In this document: piece after piece, positions 46,276-54,860 of the stretch
How the letters are laid out: every line of letters starts with the position of its first letter
Numbering within the stretch: the stretch's first letter is position 1
Assembly: GCF_023337795.1 (NCBI RefSeq)
Contig: NZ_JALIRS010000017.1
Coordinates: forward strand, 1 to 63,457
Length of the DNA: 63,457 nt
Source of the DNA: Lysinibacillus sp. BPa_S21
GTDB taxonomy: Bacteria > Bacillota > Bacilli > Bacillales_A > Planococcaceae
Direction of reading: 5' to 3'
The notes under the pieces: model-generated
What the model was told of the DNA's origin: nothing
The model's input: only the letters and a program-made list of their open reading frames with translations
Databases searched by the model: none
Program-made: the position numbers and the translations under genes

Positions 46276-46325
46276 AAAAAGAGTGTCTAATGCTGTATTT
46301 ATCATACATTAGACACTTTTTTTAT
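46276..46325. terminator. Bidirectional terminator between convergent genes
   Basis: AGTGTCTAATG (46282-46292) pairs perfectly with CATTAGACACT (46307-46317), flanked by A's on the left and T's on the right. It serves the CoA-transferase and the 525-residue gene. Confidence 0.92.
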
Positions 46326-46345
46326 TTCTAATCCGCTGATAGTAA

Positions 46346-47923
46346 TTAAACATACGCACTTATAAAGACTCGTAGCTTTTCGAAATGATCGTCAATGAGT
46401 AAATACTTTTTATAAATTTCCATTAGTTTTTCAAACAGCTCATACTGCTCCGTCACAAATAAAACTTTTAAAATATTGAGCATATGCAAGGATGCGCTCT
46501 GTGCTACCCAATAGTAGGGCGTTTCTAGTTGACGATAATGTCGCCGCCATTCGTCCACAGATAAGCCGATATGCTGTAATGAATTATTAACATGGAGAGC
46601 AATATCCTGCTGAACTGATGCCTCAATCGCAATAAATTGCTCATTGCTATAGTTACGCTGCACTAAAGTGGCGTGTATTTTTTTATTGGAGGCTAGTACA
46701 TGCTCCTTTAAAAGCAGAAGCCCCTCTTGATAACGCCCCTTTTTTACATAATGGTCCAGCAATACTGCATACAAGTTTTCTAAAAAATTAAGTTCATAAT
46801 TTTTAATAAGGGCAGGAGGCGTTGGTTTACGATTCGGCAATAAATCCTTATATTCCAACAAAATCTCTATCGCGTAATTATTAAGTCGTTCATCCTCTAA
46901 TAAATACTCACCGTAGTGAATAACAGTTTCATGCTTCTGTTCTTGATGTGCTATATGAAACTGCAGATAGGCAATCAGAACTTTTTCTTTCTCTGTCAAT
47001 GCATACATTGAATAACGCCAATCCGCTTCAAAGGAAGTAATAAAAGCTTTCACGCATCGATAATCCCCTTCTGATAAGCGATAGTGCGTTACAATTTGAT
47101 AAAGATGTAACTGCTTTTTTGCTATACAAGTAGAATTATGATTATCCACATAAGTTATACACTTATCCATAGTTTTTCTATAATTATCAACAAAGTTATC
47201 CACATATACACAAGTTTTTTTTGTGGATTTCTCAACATGCTCCATCATTTCATGGATAAATGTGAATTGTTCTAATGGTTTGTGGATAAACAGTGAATAA
47301 ACCTTTTTCAGGAAAAGCCAATGCCAAAAAAGGTCTTCTTCTTTATAAATCATATGCACAAAATATTCATTTTCAAATTTATATAAAAATATAGTTTGTA
47401 GTTCGTTCACTGGCATTGTCACTTGCATTCTTTTCCCAAAAATTAGCCAGATTAATCTTTCTAAGTCCATTGTATGCTGTGCAAAAAGCTGCTCAAAAAA
47501 GGTCTCCTTGCCTTTTTGCGTATAAAAAAAAGCATTGAGACGTTCATTGACAAATTTAGCTTCCAAACCATGCTTGTTAAAAAAAGTTTGCATTTCTGTC
47601 GTTACACGACCCCAATATTTTCGCGCAGTTGAAAACGCAATATTCATCGCTGTTTCCTCATTCACTAAAAATAAATTTGGTGAAAGTGCAGTACCTAGAA
47701 TTTTCGGGTCTACCGGTGAGTCAATCTCTGCCTCTAACCATTTTGAAAGTAATTTTTCAGCACCCTTTTCACCATTTTGTTTATATGTCATGTATAACCG
47801 CTCATCACAATCCAACAGCATGCAAATGGAGCCCCCTATCAAATTCAACCAACAAAGATCTTCCCCTATCACGTAAAATTCTTTTAACACTCTTTCTTCA
47901 ATATAACAAATCTTATCCAACAT
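46346..47923 (-). CDS. Unrecognised 525-residue cytoplasmic protein, helical
   Basis: I do not recognise this protein. It has no signal peptide or membrane segment, is rich in aromatic and charged residues, and reads as mainly helical. The C-terminal half (about 300-525) contains paired-helix phrases (LIAYLQFHIAHQEQKHETV, LYAVLLDHYVKKGRYQEGL, LFVTEQYELFEKLMEIYKKY) that resemble TPR-type repeats. Residues 211-261 are odd: they contain YVDNFVDNYRK and YVDNHNSTC, encoded by a cluster of DnaA boxes at 47142-47289. No ribosome site better than a weak GA-rich stretch was seen, so the start may be slightly different. It is monocistronic. Confidence 0.75.
   Translation of the reverse strand: MLDKICYIEERVLKEFYVIGEDLCWLNLIGGSICMLLDCDERLYMTYKQNGEKGAEKLLSKWLEAEIDSPVDPKILGTALSPNLFLVNEETAMNIAFSTARKYWGRVTTEMQTFFNKHGLEAKFVNERLNAFFYTQKGKETFFEQLFAQHTMDLERLIWLIFGKRMQVTMPVNELQTIFLYKFENEYFVHMIYKEEDLFWHWLFLKKVYSLFIHKPLEQFTFIHEMMEHVEKSTKKTCVYVDNFVDNYRKTMDKCITYVDNHNSTCIAKKQLHLYQIVTHYRLSEGDYRCVKAFITSFEADWRYSMYALTEKEKVLIAYLQFHIAHQEQKHETVIHYGEYLLEDERLNNYAIEILLEYKDLLPNRKPTPPALIKNYELNFLENLYAVLLDHYVKKGRYQEGLLLLKEHVLASNKKIHATLVQRNYSNEQFIAIEASVQQDIALHVNNSLQHIGLSVDEWRRHYRQLETPYYWVAQSASLHMLNILKVLFVTEQYELFEKLMEIYKKYLLIDDHFEKLRVFISAYV
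47142..47289. promoter_or_regulatory. DnaA-box cluster inside the 525-residue gene
   Basis: Perfect TTATCCACA boxes lie at 47142-47150 and 47196-47204 (plus) and 47281-47289 (minus). One-mismatch boxes lie at 47155-47163 (TTATACACT), 47163-47171 (TTATCCATA), 47184-47192 (TTATCAACA) and 47204-47212 (ATATACACA). Seven boxes in 148 bp is far above chance. It is not an origin by itself, as no dnaA/dnaN or AT-rich unwinding region is beside it. Confidence 0.7.
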
Positions 47924-47995
47924 ATGCTAAAGAAATCGTGATCTGCATAGAACAAAATATTCGTGTAAAATCGACAACTCCATTTACAGCAGCAT

Positions 47996-48200
47996 AAAAA
48001 AAGCCATCTATAACGGGTAAATACCTCATAGATGGGGAAAAAAATTAAGTTTCCGTTTTTAAAGAAGAACCGCAATGAGCTATTGGACAATCACTCATAA
48101 GTTGGTAGCCCATTTGTATTGTCACAATAGCTCATTACCTACGCCAACCCAAAGCTAGCGCCATAGATGCATAACTTAGACAGCTATGCATCACTTACCA
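47996..48200 (-). ncRNA. Candidate structured small RNA, no known family
   Basis: On the minus strand the region folds as: a small hairpin of GATGCATA (48185-48192) with TATGCATC (48166-48173); a long stem of 18 bp with one bulged base, from 48125-48136 and 48118-48123 pairing with 48074-48085 and 48086-48091; and a terminator from ATAGATGG/CCATCTAT (48004-48035) followed by TTTTTTT. No open frame is convincing. No promoter was clearly seen. It is upstream of, and codirectional with, the 525-residue gene, so it could be a leader RNA or an independent RNA. Confidence 0.5.
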
Positions 48201-48256
48201 AAACAATTAAAAAAGCATTCTCACAACAGTAGACGAGCAACCGGAAAAATAGTTAC

Positions 48257-48284
48257 AAAAAAATTCGTCTAGACGAATTTTTTT
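48257..48284. terminator. Perfect 28-bp palindrome, probable bidirectional terminator
   Basis: Seven A's, TTCGTCT, AGACGAA and seven T's form a perfect palindrome. As RNA it gives a short hairpin with a U-run on either strand. It lies between the acetamidase terminator and the candidate RNA, and could mark the upstream border of the latter. Confidence 0.5.
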
Positions 48285-48352
48285 CTGCATCGAAAGCGCA
48301 AGCGCAATGTTACTCTTTTCGCAGTACAAAATTCAATTGTTTTTTGCTCTAT

Positions 48353-48388
48353 AAAAAAAAAGCAAACTATGAAATTTTCTAGTTTGCT
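48353..48388 (-). terminator. Terminator of the acetamidase gene
   Basis: AGCAAACTA (48361-48369) pairs with TAGTTTGCT (48380-48388). On the minus strand it is followed by eight T's. It lies 18 bp beyond the stop. Confidence 0.92.
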
Positions 48389-48405
48389 TTCTTTTCTGTC
48401 CGCCA

Positions 48406-49773
48406 TTAATCATATTGTTTTTTCACGGGCTTATAAATTCGGGCTTTTTTTAGTACTGTTTTAGGTACTTGGAAGGTTGCTGTTACGACACCTGGATGAC
48501 GACCAATTTCAATCGATCCTGTAATCGTCGCTCGATTCATAACCTCTGGCTCGCTCATCTCAAAAAGCTTTGCGGCACGGCTTATAGCGTTAGTTGTTGC
48601 TTCATTTAATGATGTCCCAGAGCCAACAATTGATACAGGAAATACTTCCTCCAACTGCTTTACGCCGAACTCATCTGCAAGCTCACGTGCACGACGTTTT
48701 TCTTCCTTTGTAAAAGGTTTAGCCGTATAAGGTAAATCCTCTGTATTCGGCAATAAAATAGGGCCATCCAAAGCTACTTTTTTCAACACACTTACTTGAA
48801 GTTGAACAATACCAGCAACATCCGTTGTATGTCCTGCAATTTCACCGTCCCCTTGCATTGCGTGCATATCACCAATATACAAACCACCTCCTGGAACCTT
48901 TACTGGACAAATAATTGTTGCCCCCTCACGAACACGGCTTATATCCATATGTCCATCTGTACGGTGTCTATCTAATTCATCCTGCGTAAATGCATATTCA
49001 TGAGGTGCACCGATTAAAAACGAACCAAAATCACCAGCATTATGGGAGTCTGGCATCGCCTTTGATGGTGTCGTTCCAAGCTGCCCTAAAAACGGTCGCA
49101 TTCTTGCCATAACACCAATCAAATCACTTGGGGCCAATGCAACTACAGGGTTTTGCACAGATTTTTCAGGTGTACGCATATAATTTTTAGCATCAAGGGC
49201 AATACGACGAGCCCCTTCTCGGCCAACAGTCACACCAATATTCCCTTTATGATCTAACGCCATCGTATAGCCATTCGTCATGTTAAAAGGTGATGTTTCT
49301 GTATCACATGTTGAACAACGAATGGCCTGTCGACCTATCCCTTTGACAACTGTGCTTGGATGAAGCTTACCACAGCCTGGACATTTTACTGATACGAATG
49401 GATCCCCAATAAATCGATCTACGATTGCCTCATCGGGCCCAGATGCTGTTGCTATTGATGTTACCTGGATTGATTTAATCTTGATAACAATGGCATCCCC
49501 TACCTCTGCCCCTTCTACAAATACAGGCTTTGTTACTTCATGTCCGCCACGAATCGTTGGTGTTAGCATCGGGCCCCAACAGCCTGGCGTTGTATTAGCA
49601 ATAATTGTGCCACCGTCTTTGACCGGACCAAGCATTTTCTCTCGTGGATCTAAAATTCCATCTATGAACTCATTTACGAATAATGTTTCGACGGCTAGTT
49701 GACCCTGTACAAGGTCCTCACTTTGCATTCCTTCTTTTTCTAGTACATGCAATTCGCTTGTCATTTCTTTCAT
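48406..49773 (-). CDS. Acetamidase/formamidase family protein with inserted zinc-ribbon
   Basis: The start at ATG 49773 follows TAGGAG; the open frame to 49830 has no better site. The 455-residue protein matches the FmdA/AmdA family, with IANTTPGCWGPMLTPTI, GGGLYIGDMHAMQGDGE (about 317-333), and the E-x-x-G-H-T that follows. These enzymes hydrolyse formamide or acetamide to ammonia and the acid. It is longer than typical formamidases because of an insert with two Cys pairs, CPGCGKLHPS and RCSTCDTE (about 133-165), that looks like a zinc ribbon. The substrate is not certain. No urea or amide transporter is adjacent. Confidence 0.85.
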   Translation of the reverse strand: MKEMTSELHVLEKEGMQSEDLVQGQLAVETLFVNEFIDGILDPREKMLGPVKDGGTIIANTTPGCWGPMLTPTIRGGHEVTKPVFVEGAEVGDAIVIKIKSIQVTSIATASGPDEAIVDRFIGDPFVSVKCPGCGKLHPSTVVKGIGRQAIRCSTCDTETSPFNMTNGYTMALDHKGNIGVTVGREGARRIALDAKNYMRTPEKSVQNPVVALAPSDLIGVMARMRPFLGQLGTTPSKAMPDSHNAGDFGSFLIGAPHEYAFTQDELDRHRTDGHMDISRVREGATIICPVKVPGGGLYIGDMHAMQGDGEIAGHTTDVAGIVQLQVSVLKKVALDGPILLPNTEDLPYTAKPFTKEEKRRARELADEFGVKQLEEVFPVSIVGSGTSLNEATTNAISRAAKLFEMSEPEVMNRATITGSIEIGRHPGVVTATFQVPKTVLKKARIYKPVKKQYD

Positions 49774-50226
49774 CACGCTCCTAGTTTTTATTTTATGTAT
49801 ATAGATGATTGTTACATTTGATTTCAACACTTTTTATAAATTTAGTGATTTGTCGATTGTAAAACTTATTTCGACATCAAGTTTGATAGTTCCTGCCATT
49901 TCGAGGGGAATGTCACTAATTGTATGTATGCAAACTCGAAGTCGCGTTGAAATCCTTTTTTCTTTATGCATTATTTTCGTCCAATAGAAAGGCTATTGAG
50001 TACATGGAAAATTATGCCGTTTAATTTATGTATTTTCAACCATTTAACATAAAAAAGCACAGACTCATACAAATGTATTTAAATTTCCAATGACAATTTA
50101 CAATAATAAAGGGTCTTTGTGCTTTTTGATGGCACAAAAACCCTTTCGTCTATCTTTATTATGATATTTAATCTCCTAGTGCGAGTTTTTTCATGGTCAA
50201 TCTTCACACGTTTTCAACGGCTACTG
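49774..50226. other. Intergenic region with a terminator-like hairpin
   Basis: A stem of AAAGGGT-x-TTTGTGC (50108-50122) and GCACAAA-x-ACCCTTT (50132-50146) lies beyond the anti-sigma gene and probably ends that operon, though the U-tract is weak. The rest is AT-rich. No gene was seen. Confidence 0.5.
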
Positions 50227-51261
50227 TTAATTTAATGGGATTGTCACAGGATCCATCTCTTTTAATTCCGTACCTTTTCCTGATCCCAAGGAGAAATAAA
50301 TAACAGGGACAAATGTAATGGAAGTAGCAGTTGGATTGATCGCCTGTACAGTGGCACTTGATTTATAAGAAATACCACCGTCGCGACTTGCAGCACCATT
50401 TCCATTTACCACATAAGTATTGCCTAAATTATCTCGTAGTTCATCAAATTGAACTGTAACTTCTGGCCACTTCTTTAACACTTCTGGAATAGTTTCATAC
50501 TCAAAACGAATAACAGTTGACATATCATTTTTTTCAAGGGCTGTAAATCGAGCCGTGACATCATAGTTTGAAACAGTTTCATTGACTAGCTGTAGCTCAC
50601 CTGCTAACTTAGAGACCTTAAAATTAAATGCCCAATCCCCTTCCACTTTTGTATCATTATTCACATTGAGAAAAGCTTCTGGTTTCCATATTACTTCTAA
50701 TTCATCTGGTGCCTCTTTATCAAAATGAGGTGTTATATTTGCTAACCCTACATATTTATTATCACTTATCTTTTCAAGTCGAGTACTTCCTCCACCACCT
50801 ACAGCTCCTTTGATATCTATGAAATCTCCTTCTATAAACGGAGAATCTCCTAAATCTTTATCTGTTTCAAGTGCAAAAGAAATTGTCATTGATGTACCGT
50901 CATACACAGCATTTTCTATCATCATAGATAAGCCATTACTAGAATGAACCTGTCCAATTTCCGTTGCATAACTATCAAAGTTCTCCAGCATTGTGCTTTT
51001 ATTATCAAAATAACTAGCAATATTTTTCATAAACGGAATTTGTGAAGCAAGTGTAGGAAAAGCAATACTTACGGAAGTTACCATACTGACGCCAATTATC
51101 GCCGCCGCTGCTATATGACGCACCCATTTTGGCATACGCTTTCTTGTTGCTTGCTTCTTTAAAACCGTTTGTTTAAGGTTCATTTTTCGTTGTGCAGATA
51201 ATTCGATTGGTTCAATTTGATCCACATCCAGGTCCAGCCACTCTTTATAACTTTTAGTCAT
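50227..51261 (-). CDS. DUF4179-type membrane anti-sigma factor
   Basis: The 344-residue protein has a cytoplasmic N-terminus (1-45), one membrane helix (about 46-68; VRHIAAAAIIGVSMVTSVSI) and an outside part with the DUF4179 pattern FPTLASQIPFMKNIASYF. Such proteins are partners of ECF sigma factors: they hold sigma at the membrane until a signal arrives. Its start overlaps the sigma stop by four bases (ATGA). The signal is unknown. Confidence 0.85.
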   Translation of the reverse strand: MTKSYKEWLDLDVDQIEPIELSAQRKMNLKQTVLKKQATRKRMPKWVRHIAAAAIIGVSMVTSVSIAFPTLASQIPFMKNIASYFDNKSTMLENFDSYATEIGQVHSSNGLSMMIENAVYDGTSMTISFALETDKDLGDSPFIEGDFIDIKGAVGGGGSTRLEKISDNKYVGLANITPHFDKEAPDELEVIWKPEAFLNVNNDTKVEGDWAFNFKVSKLAGELQLVNETVSNYDVTARFTALEKNDMSTVIRFEYETIPEVLKKWPEVTVQFDELRDNLGNTYVVNGNGAASRDGGISYKSSATVQAINPTATSITFVPVIYFSLGSGKGTELKEMDPVTIPLN

Positions 51262-51824
51262 ATAAATGCCTCCTCCAACTGTATTGTTGTTGCTAGCTTC
51301 TTCTTCCCTCGATAAAGTCGGTTTTCTACGGCTGCTTTTGATAAATGCAGCGCTTCTGCTATCTCAGAATTCGTTAATTGCACATAATACTTCATCATGA
51401 AAATATCTCGATCAATATTTTCCAAGTGACTAATAGCAATTAGTAAATCGTTTCGTTGCTCCTTTTTCAAAAGCTCCTGCTGTATATCTTTTATGCCAGG
51501 CTTTTGCAAAAGCTCCTCGTCCCCTTTTTCTCTTTGCTGTTGCTTTTCAAGCTTACGGAATAAATCTATGGCTTTATATTTTGTCAGCATCCCTATCCAT
51601 TTTTTGAAATCCTCTGATTCGCCCTTAAATTGCTTTGAATTTTGCCAAATGGCTAGGAATACATCATTAACACAGTCATCAATAGAATCTTTATTAATAC
51701 CGGAAAGAACCTTATATGCTATCGCATGTACGAAGCCAGAATAATGTTCAATTACATACTCAAGCGCATCTTCTTTTTGGTTTTGTAAACGGCTAATGAA
51801 GTTTTTAGATGTACATCTCAACAT
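51258..51824 (-). CDS. ECF RNA polymerase sigma factor
   Basis: The 188-residue protein has sigma region 2 at about 20-90 (DDCVNDVFLAIWQNSKQFKG) and region 4 at about 125-180 (IDRDIFMMKYYVQLTNSEIA, then the helix-turn-helix LHLSKAAVENRLYRGKKKL). It is expected to direct transcription of its own operon and a small regulon. It forms a translationally coupled pair with the anti-sigma gene. A GGGGGC site precedes the ATG. Confidence 0.93.
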   Translation of the reverse strand: MLRCTSKNFISRLQNQKEDALEYVIEHYSGFVHAIAYKVLSGINKDSIDDCVNDVFLAIWQNSKQFKGESEDFKKWIGMLTKYKAIDLFRKLEKQQQREKGDEELLQKPGIKDIQQELLKKEQRNDLLIAISHLENIDRDIFMMKYYVQLTNSEIAEALHLSKAAVENRLYRGKKKLATTIQLEEAFI

Positions 51825-52358
51825 TTTGCCCCCTTTATGTTTATTTGAAAAAGCTTCTTCACTAACTATATCGAAACTCAGTCACTAAAACTCTCAACTA
51901 TTTCTGTGGAAAATGAAGATTTCTAAAAAAACCTTCAGTAATGTTTCAATCTCCTCTTTCAAGCGAGTTTCATTTATAATGAGTCACATAAGGAACTTCA
52001 ATCTGTTAGCAGATCCCAAGCTAAGATGGTCACTTCTTAAAGAAATTTATCACCCACGACTCTATTCTGGTTAAATAGATCAAACTTCTTTAGGACTCAT
52101 TACAAAAAATCAGGGATGAAATTTGTTAAAACATAATATTTGGAGTGAAGACGTGGTGAATTCTTGGCGACCAATATCACAAATAAGATTCTGGAGTGAA
52201 CGAGTAGAGGAACAGTAATCAACTCCACATTATATTGAATAATCTTTTTAGGATAATAAAGAATTGTTTATCGGGCTACTGCTAAACTTAATAGCTATAC
52301 GCTATTCTTAAAATTCTAATGACGATTTACAACATAAAGAAGAAAGGACGTGTGAACA
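51825..52358. promoter_or_regulatory. Intergenic region between the sigma operon and the two-component system (534 bp)
   Basis: It holds the divergent promoters of both operons. On the minus strand TGAAAC near 51940 could be an ECF -35 (AAC core) for autoregulation, but the -10 is not clear. An AAAGGA ribosome site precedes the response regulator. Short stretches such as TGGAGTGAA occur twice (about 52141 and 52194). No gene was seen. Confidence 0.4.
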
Positions 52359-53081
52359 ATGCAAGAACCAACTATTTTAGTAGTGGATGATGAGGCAGAT
52401 TTAGCGAACCTCCTAAAAGTTAGCCTACAAAAAGAAGGTTATAAGCAAATTCATACAGCTGGCTCCATACAAGAAGCGTGGACGAGCTTTCAACAGACAC
52501 AACCCGATATTGTACTTCTTGATGTGATGCTTCCCGATGGTGAGGGCTATGATTTATGTCGACGCATTCGAGAAGTGTCGCATGTGCCGGTGCTTTTCAT
52601 GTCAGCAAAGAATGAAGAAATTGATAAAATTTTAGGGCTCGCTATCGGAGGGGACGATTATATTACGAAACCTTTTAGTCCTAAAGAGGTTGCCTATCGT
52701 GTGAAGGCACAGCTTCGCAGAGCTGGCTATCAAACGCAAGAAGCAGCTTCAGTAACTTCCGGGAAGTCGATTCAAGTTGGTCCATTTTTACTTAATGGAG
52801 ATGAAACGGAGGTACATAAGGACGGCGATTTATTGGAACTAACGGCGAAGGAAATCGGTTTGATGGCTTGCTTTATGAATAATCCTAATCGAATTTTAAG
52901 TAAAGAAACGCTGTTTGAGCGTGTATGGGGAGAGGACTTTTTCGGCTCAGACAATACTGTTATGGTGCATATTCGACGACTGCGTGAAAAGGTTGAAAAT
53001 GATGCATCAAAGCCTATGTATATTACAACTGTAAAAGGGCTTGGCTATAAATTTGTCATTCCAAAAGAGGAGCAAGCATGA
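52359..53081 (+). CDS. OmpR-family response regulator
   Basis: The 240-residue protein has a full receiver (DDE near the N-terminus, phospho-Asp in IVLLDVMLPDGEGYDL at about 52, Lys in YITKPFSP) and a winged-helix DNA-binding domain (about 140-235) ending VRGLGYKF-like (TTVKGLGYKF). It is coupled to the histidine kinase gene by a four-base ATGA overlap. It faces, across a terminator, an ABC transporter with YxeA that resembles antimicrobial-peptide resistance modules, so that is a candidate target. Confidence 0.94.
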   Translation: MQEPTILVVDDEADLANLLKVSLQKEGYKQIHTAGSIQEAWTSFQQTQPDIVLLDVMLPDGEGYDLCRRIREVSHVPVLFMSAKNEEIDKILGLAIGGDDYITKPFSPKEVAYRVKAQLRRAGYQTQEAASVTSGKSIQVGPFLLNGDETEVHKDGDLLELTAKEIGLMACFMNNPNRILSKETLFERVWGEDFFGSDNTVMVHIRRLREKVENDASKPMYITTVKGLGYKFVIPKEEQA

Positions 53082-54469
53082 AATGGAGATTAACAGCTAG
53101 ATTCCTTCTGTCTGTGCTGTCTATTGTTATTATTGTAATTTTCGTGAATACAGCCATTTTAATTAGTTTTTTCATTTTCCAACAGACCAATAAATACGAT
53201 CAAACAACTTCGTATACAGAAGAAAACTTCGTACGCGAGTTCCAACAGTATATTGATATAAATAATGAAACACCTGCAGTAAGCAAGGATGGACTTCAAC
53301 AATTGCATCAGCGAAATGCTTGGATTCAAGTACTTGATCATAATGGACAGGTCGTTGAAGCCCATTTCGCTCCAGATCAAGCGCCTTCACATTATGCGCC
53401 GATTGACTTAATTCAAGTTTATAAATATAAAGAATTCGATGTCGACACAACCGTATATGTGGGAAGTAAAGAAAGTTTTAGTTATCTTATCGGCATCGAA
53501 GGAAGTGGCGTTACTAGATATGTCACTCATTTTTCTGGGTCATCCGTATTACAGTTCATTGGCAAGTTTGGTTTACTCATTGTCATTGCTGATTTATTAG
53601 TAGCTACACTCGTTGGCTGGCTTTTCGGTCGAACGTTGACCAAGCCTCTTCACGCAATGATTGAACGTATTCGTCATTTAAAGAATCGTGAGCATGTGAC
53701 GAGCAAAATGCCAGGCGGTGTGTACAAACCCGTTTTTGAGAATTTAAATGAAGTATCGAGAGAGCTTGCTGCACATGAGCAGGAACGTAAACGATTAGAA
53801 ATGATGCGCGAGGAATGGATTAGCAATGTCTCACACGATATGAAAACACCTCTTGCCTCGATTCGTGGTTATGCGGAATTACTGAATGATGGAAAATTAA
53901 CGCCTTCTGAACAAACAGAATATACTCAGATTATCGAAAAACAATCATTGCATATGCAAAATTTACTGGATGATTTAAATTTAACTATGCGCTTACGACA
54001 TCAACAGCTTCCGCTCAGCTTAACCGAGGTAAACATGGTGCAATTTATTCGTGAAATCGTTATTGATACACTCAATACACCACAATATGAGCAAGCTAAT
54101 ATTGAATTTAATGCAACTAAAGATGTTATCAAGCATCACATTGACGAACATTTTATGCGACGAGCAGTGATGAATTTTTTACACAATGCATTGCTTCATA
54201 ATCCTTCTGATGTTTCAGTTAATGTTCTTGTTGAAGATCATTCTATTACGATTTCTGATAACGGTAATGGCATTTCTGCAAAAGACCTTGAACATATTTT
54301 TGAGCGCTATTATCGAGGGACAAATACTGAGCAAACACATGGTACTGGGTTAGGTACTGCTATCGCTAGAGATATTATCGAAGCGCACGGAGGAACTGTC
54401 ACTATGACCTCAGAAGAACAACAAGGGACAACTGTCAGCATTCATTTACCAGAAGAAAAAGAGGAGTAG
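53078..54469 (+). CDS. Membrane sensor histidine kinase
   Basis: The 463-residue kinase has two membrane helices (about 10-32 and 160-182) around an outside domain of about 120 residues, a HAMP linker, the H-box VSHDMKTPLASIRGYAELL (about 251-269), N-box MNFLHNALLHNPSD, and G-boxes DNGNGISAKDL and GTGLGTAIARD. The large sensor domain differs from BceS-type kinases, which have almost no outside loop, so it may sense the signal itself. It is in one operon with the response regulator and ends just before a shared terminator. Confidence 0.93.
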   Translation: MKWRLTARFLLSVLSIVIIVIFVNTAILISFFIFQQTNKYDQTTSYTEENFVREFQQYIDINNETPAVSKDGLQQLHQRNAWIQVLDHNGQVVEAHFAPDQAPSHYAPIDLIQVYKYKEFDVDTTVYVGSKESFSYLIGIEGSGVTRYVTHFSGSSVLQFIGKFGLLIVIADLLVATLVGWLFGRTLTKPLHAMIERIRHLKNREHVTSKMPGGVYKPVFENLNEVSRELAAHEQERKRLEMMREEWISNVSHDMKTPLASIRGYAELLNDGKLTPSEQTEYTQIIEKQSLHMQNLLDDLNLTMRLRHQQLPLSLTEVNMVQFIREIVIDTLNTPQYEQANIEFNATKDVIKHHIDEHFMRRAVMNFLHNALLHNPSDVSVNVLVEDHSITISDNGNGISAKDLEHIFERYYRGTNTEQTHGTGLGTAIARDIIEAHGGTVTMTSEEQQGTTVSIHLPEEKEE

Positions 54470-54496
54470 CCCTTTATTTGGGACTACTCCTTCTTG
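54463..54496. terminator. Terminator between the kinase and yxeA
   Basis: GGAGTAGCCC pairs with GGGACTACTCC with a single bulged A, followed by TTCTTGTT. It lies between convergent genes. Confidence 0.75.
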
Positions 54497-54859
54497 TTAT
54501 TTCTTCATTAGCTCCTGTACTTTTGCAGGTAGCTCATTGAATTTTACTTCATCATATGATGTAACTTCCGTTTCTTTTTTTACATAAAGCTTCATGTATG
54601 CATCGTGACGTAAATTTTTCTGAGCTGAAAACTTTAATGTTTGCTCTTTACCGTTTTCGTCATAAGCAGGTACCTCATACCAATACGACTTCATTATTTC
54701 ACCATCACTTGCCTTGAATTCCTCTACTTCACCGTCAGTAGTGATATGAACATAGTAAGCTTCTTTATTTAAACGATTAAAATCTACAGTCATCAGAACA
54801 ACAAGACCTGCTACGAACAACAAGAACAATGCTCCTATACCTAAGAAAACCTTTTTCAT
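54497..54859 (-). CDS. YxeA-family (DUF1093) exported or lipid-side protein
   Basis: ATG 54859 (MKKVFLGIGALFLLFV) is preceded by GACAGGGGAA and gives 120 residues; the longer frame runs into the permease gene. It has a single N-terminal membrane segment or uncleaved signal and then a YxeA-like domain (YYVHITTDGEVEEF, YWYEVPAYDENGKEQTLKFS, LRHDAYMKLYVK). In B. subtilis yxeA follows the yxdLM ABC transporter genes, as here. Its function is unknown. Confidence 0.85.
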   Translation of the reverse strand: MKKVFLGIGALFLLFVAGLVVLMTVDFNRLNKEAYYVHITTDGEVEEFKASDGEIMKSYWYEVPAYDENGKEQTLKFSAQKNLRHDAYMKLYVKKETEVTSYDEVKFNELPAKVQELMKK

Positions 54860-54860
54860 A

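Noticed and set aside
47142..47289. Chromosomal origin at the DnaA-box cluster
   Set aside because: No dnaA, dnaN, rpmH or gidA-type neighbours and no clear AT-rich unwinding element. A titration or regulatory site is more likely.
47884..48090. Minus-strand frame of 68 codons before the 525-residue gene
   Set aside because: It crosses the terminator at 48004-48035 and the stem of the candidate RNA, and has no ribosome site.
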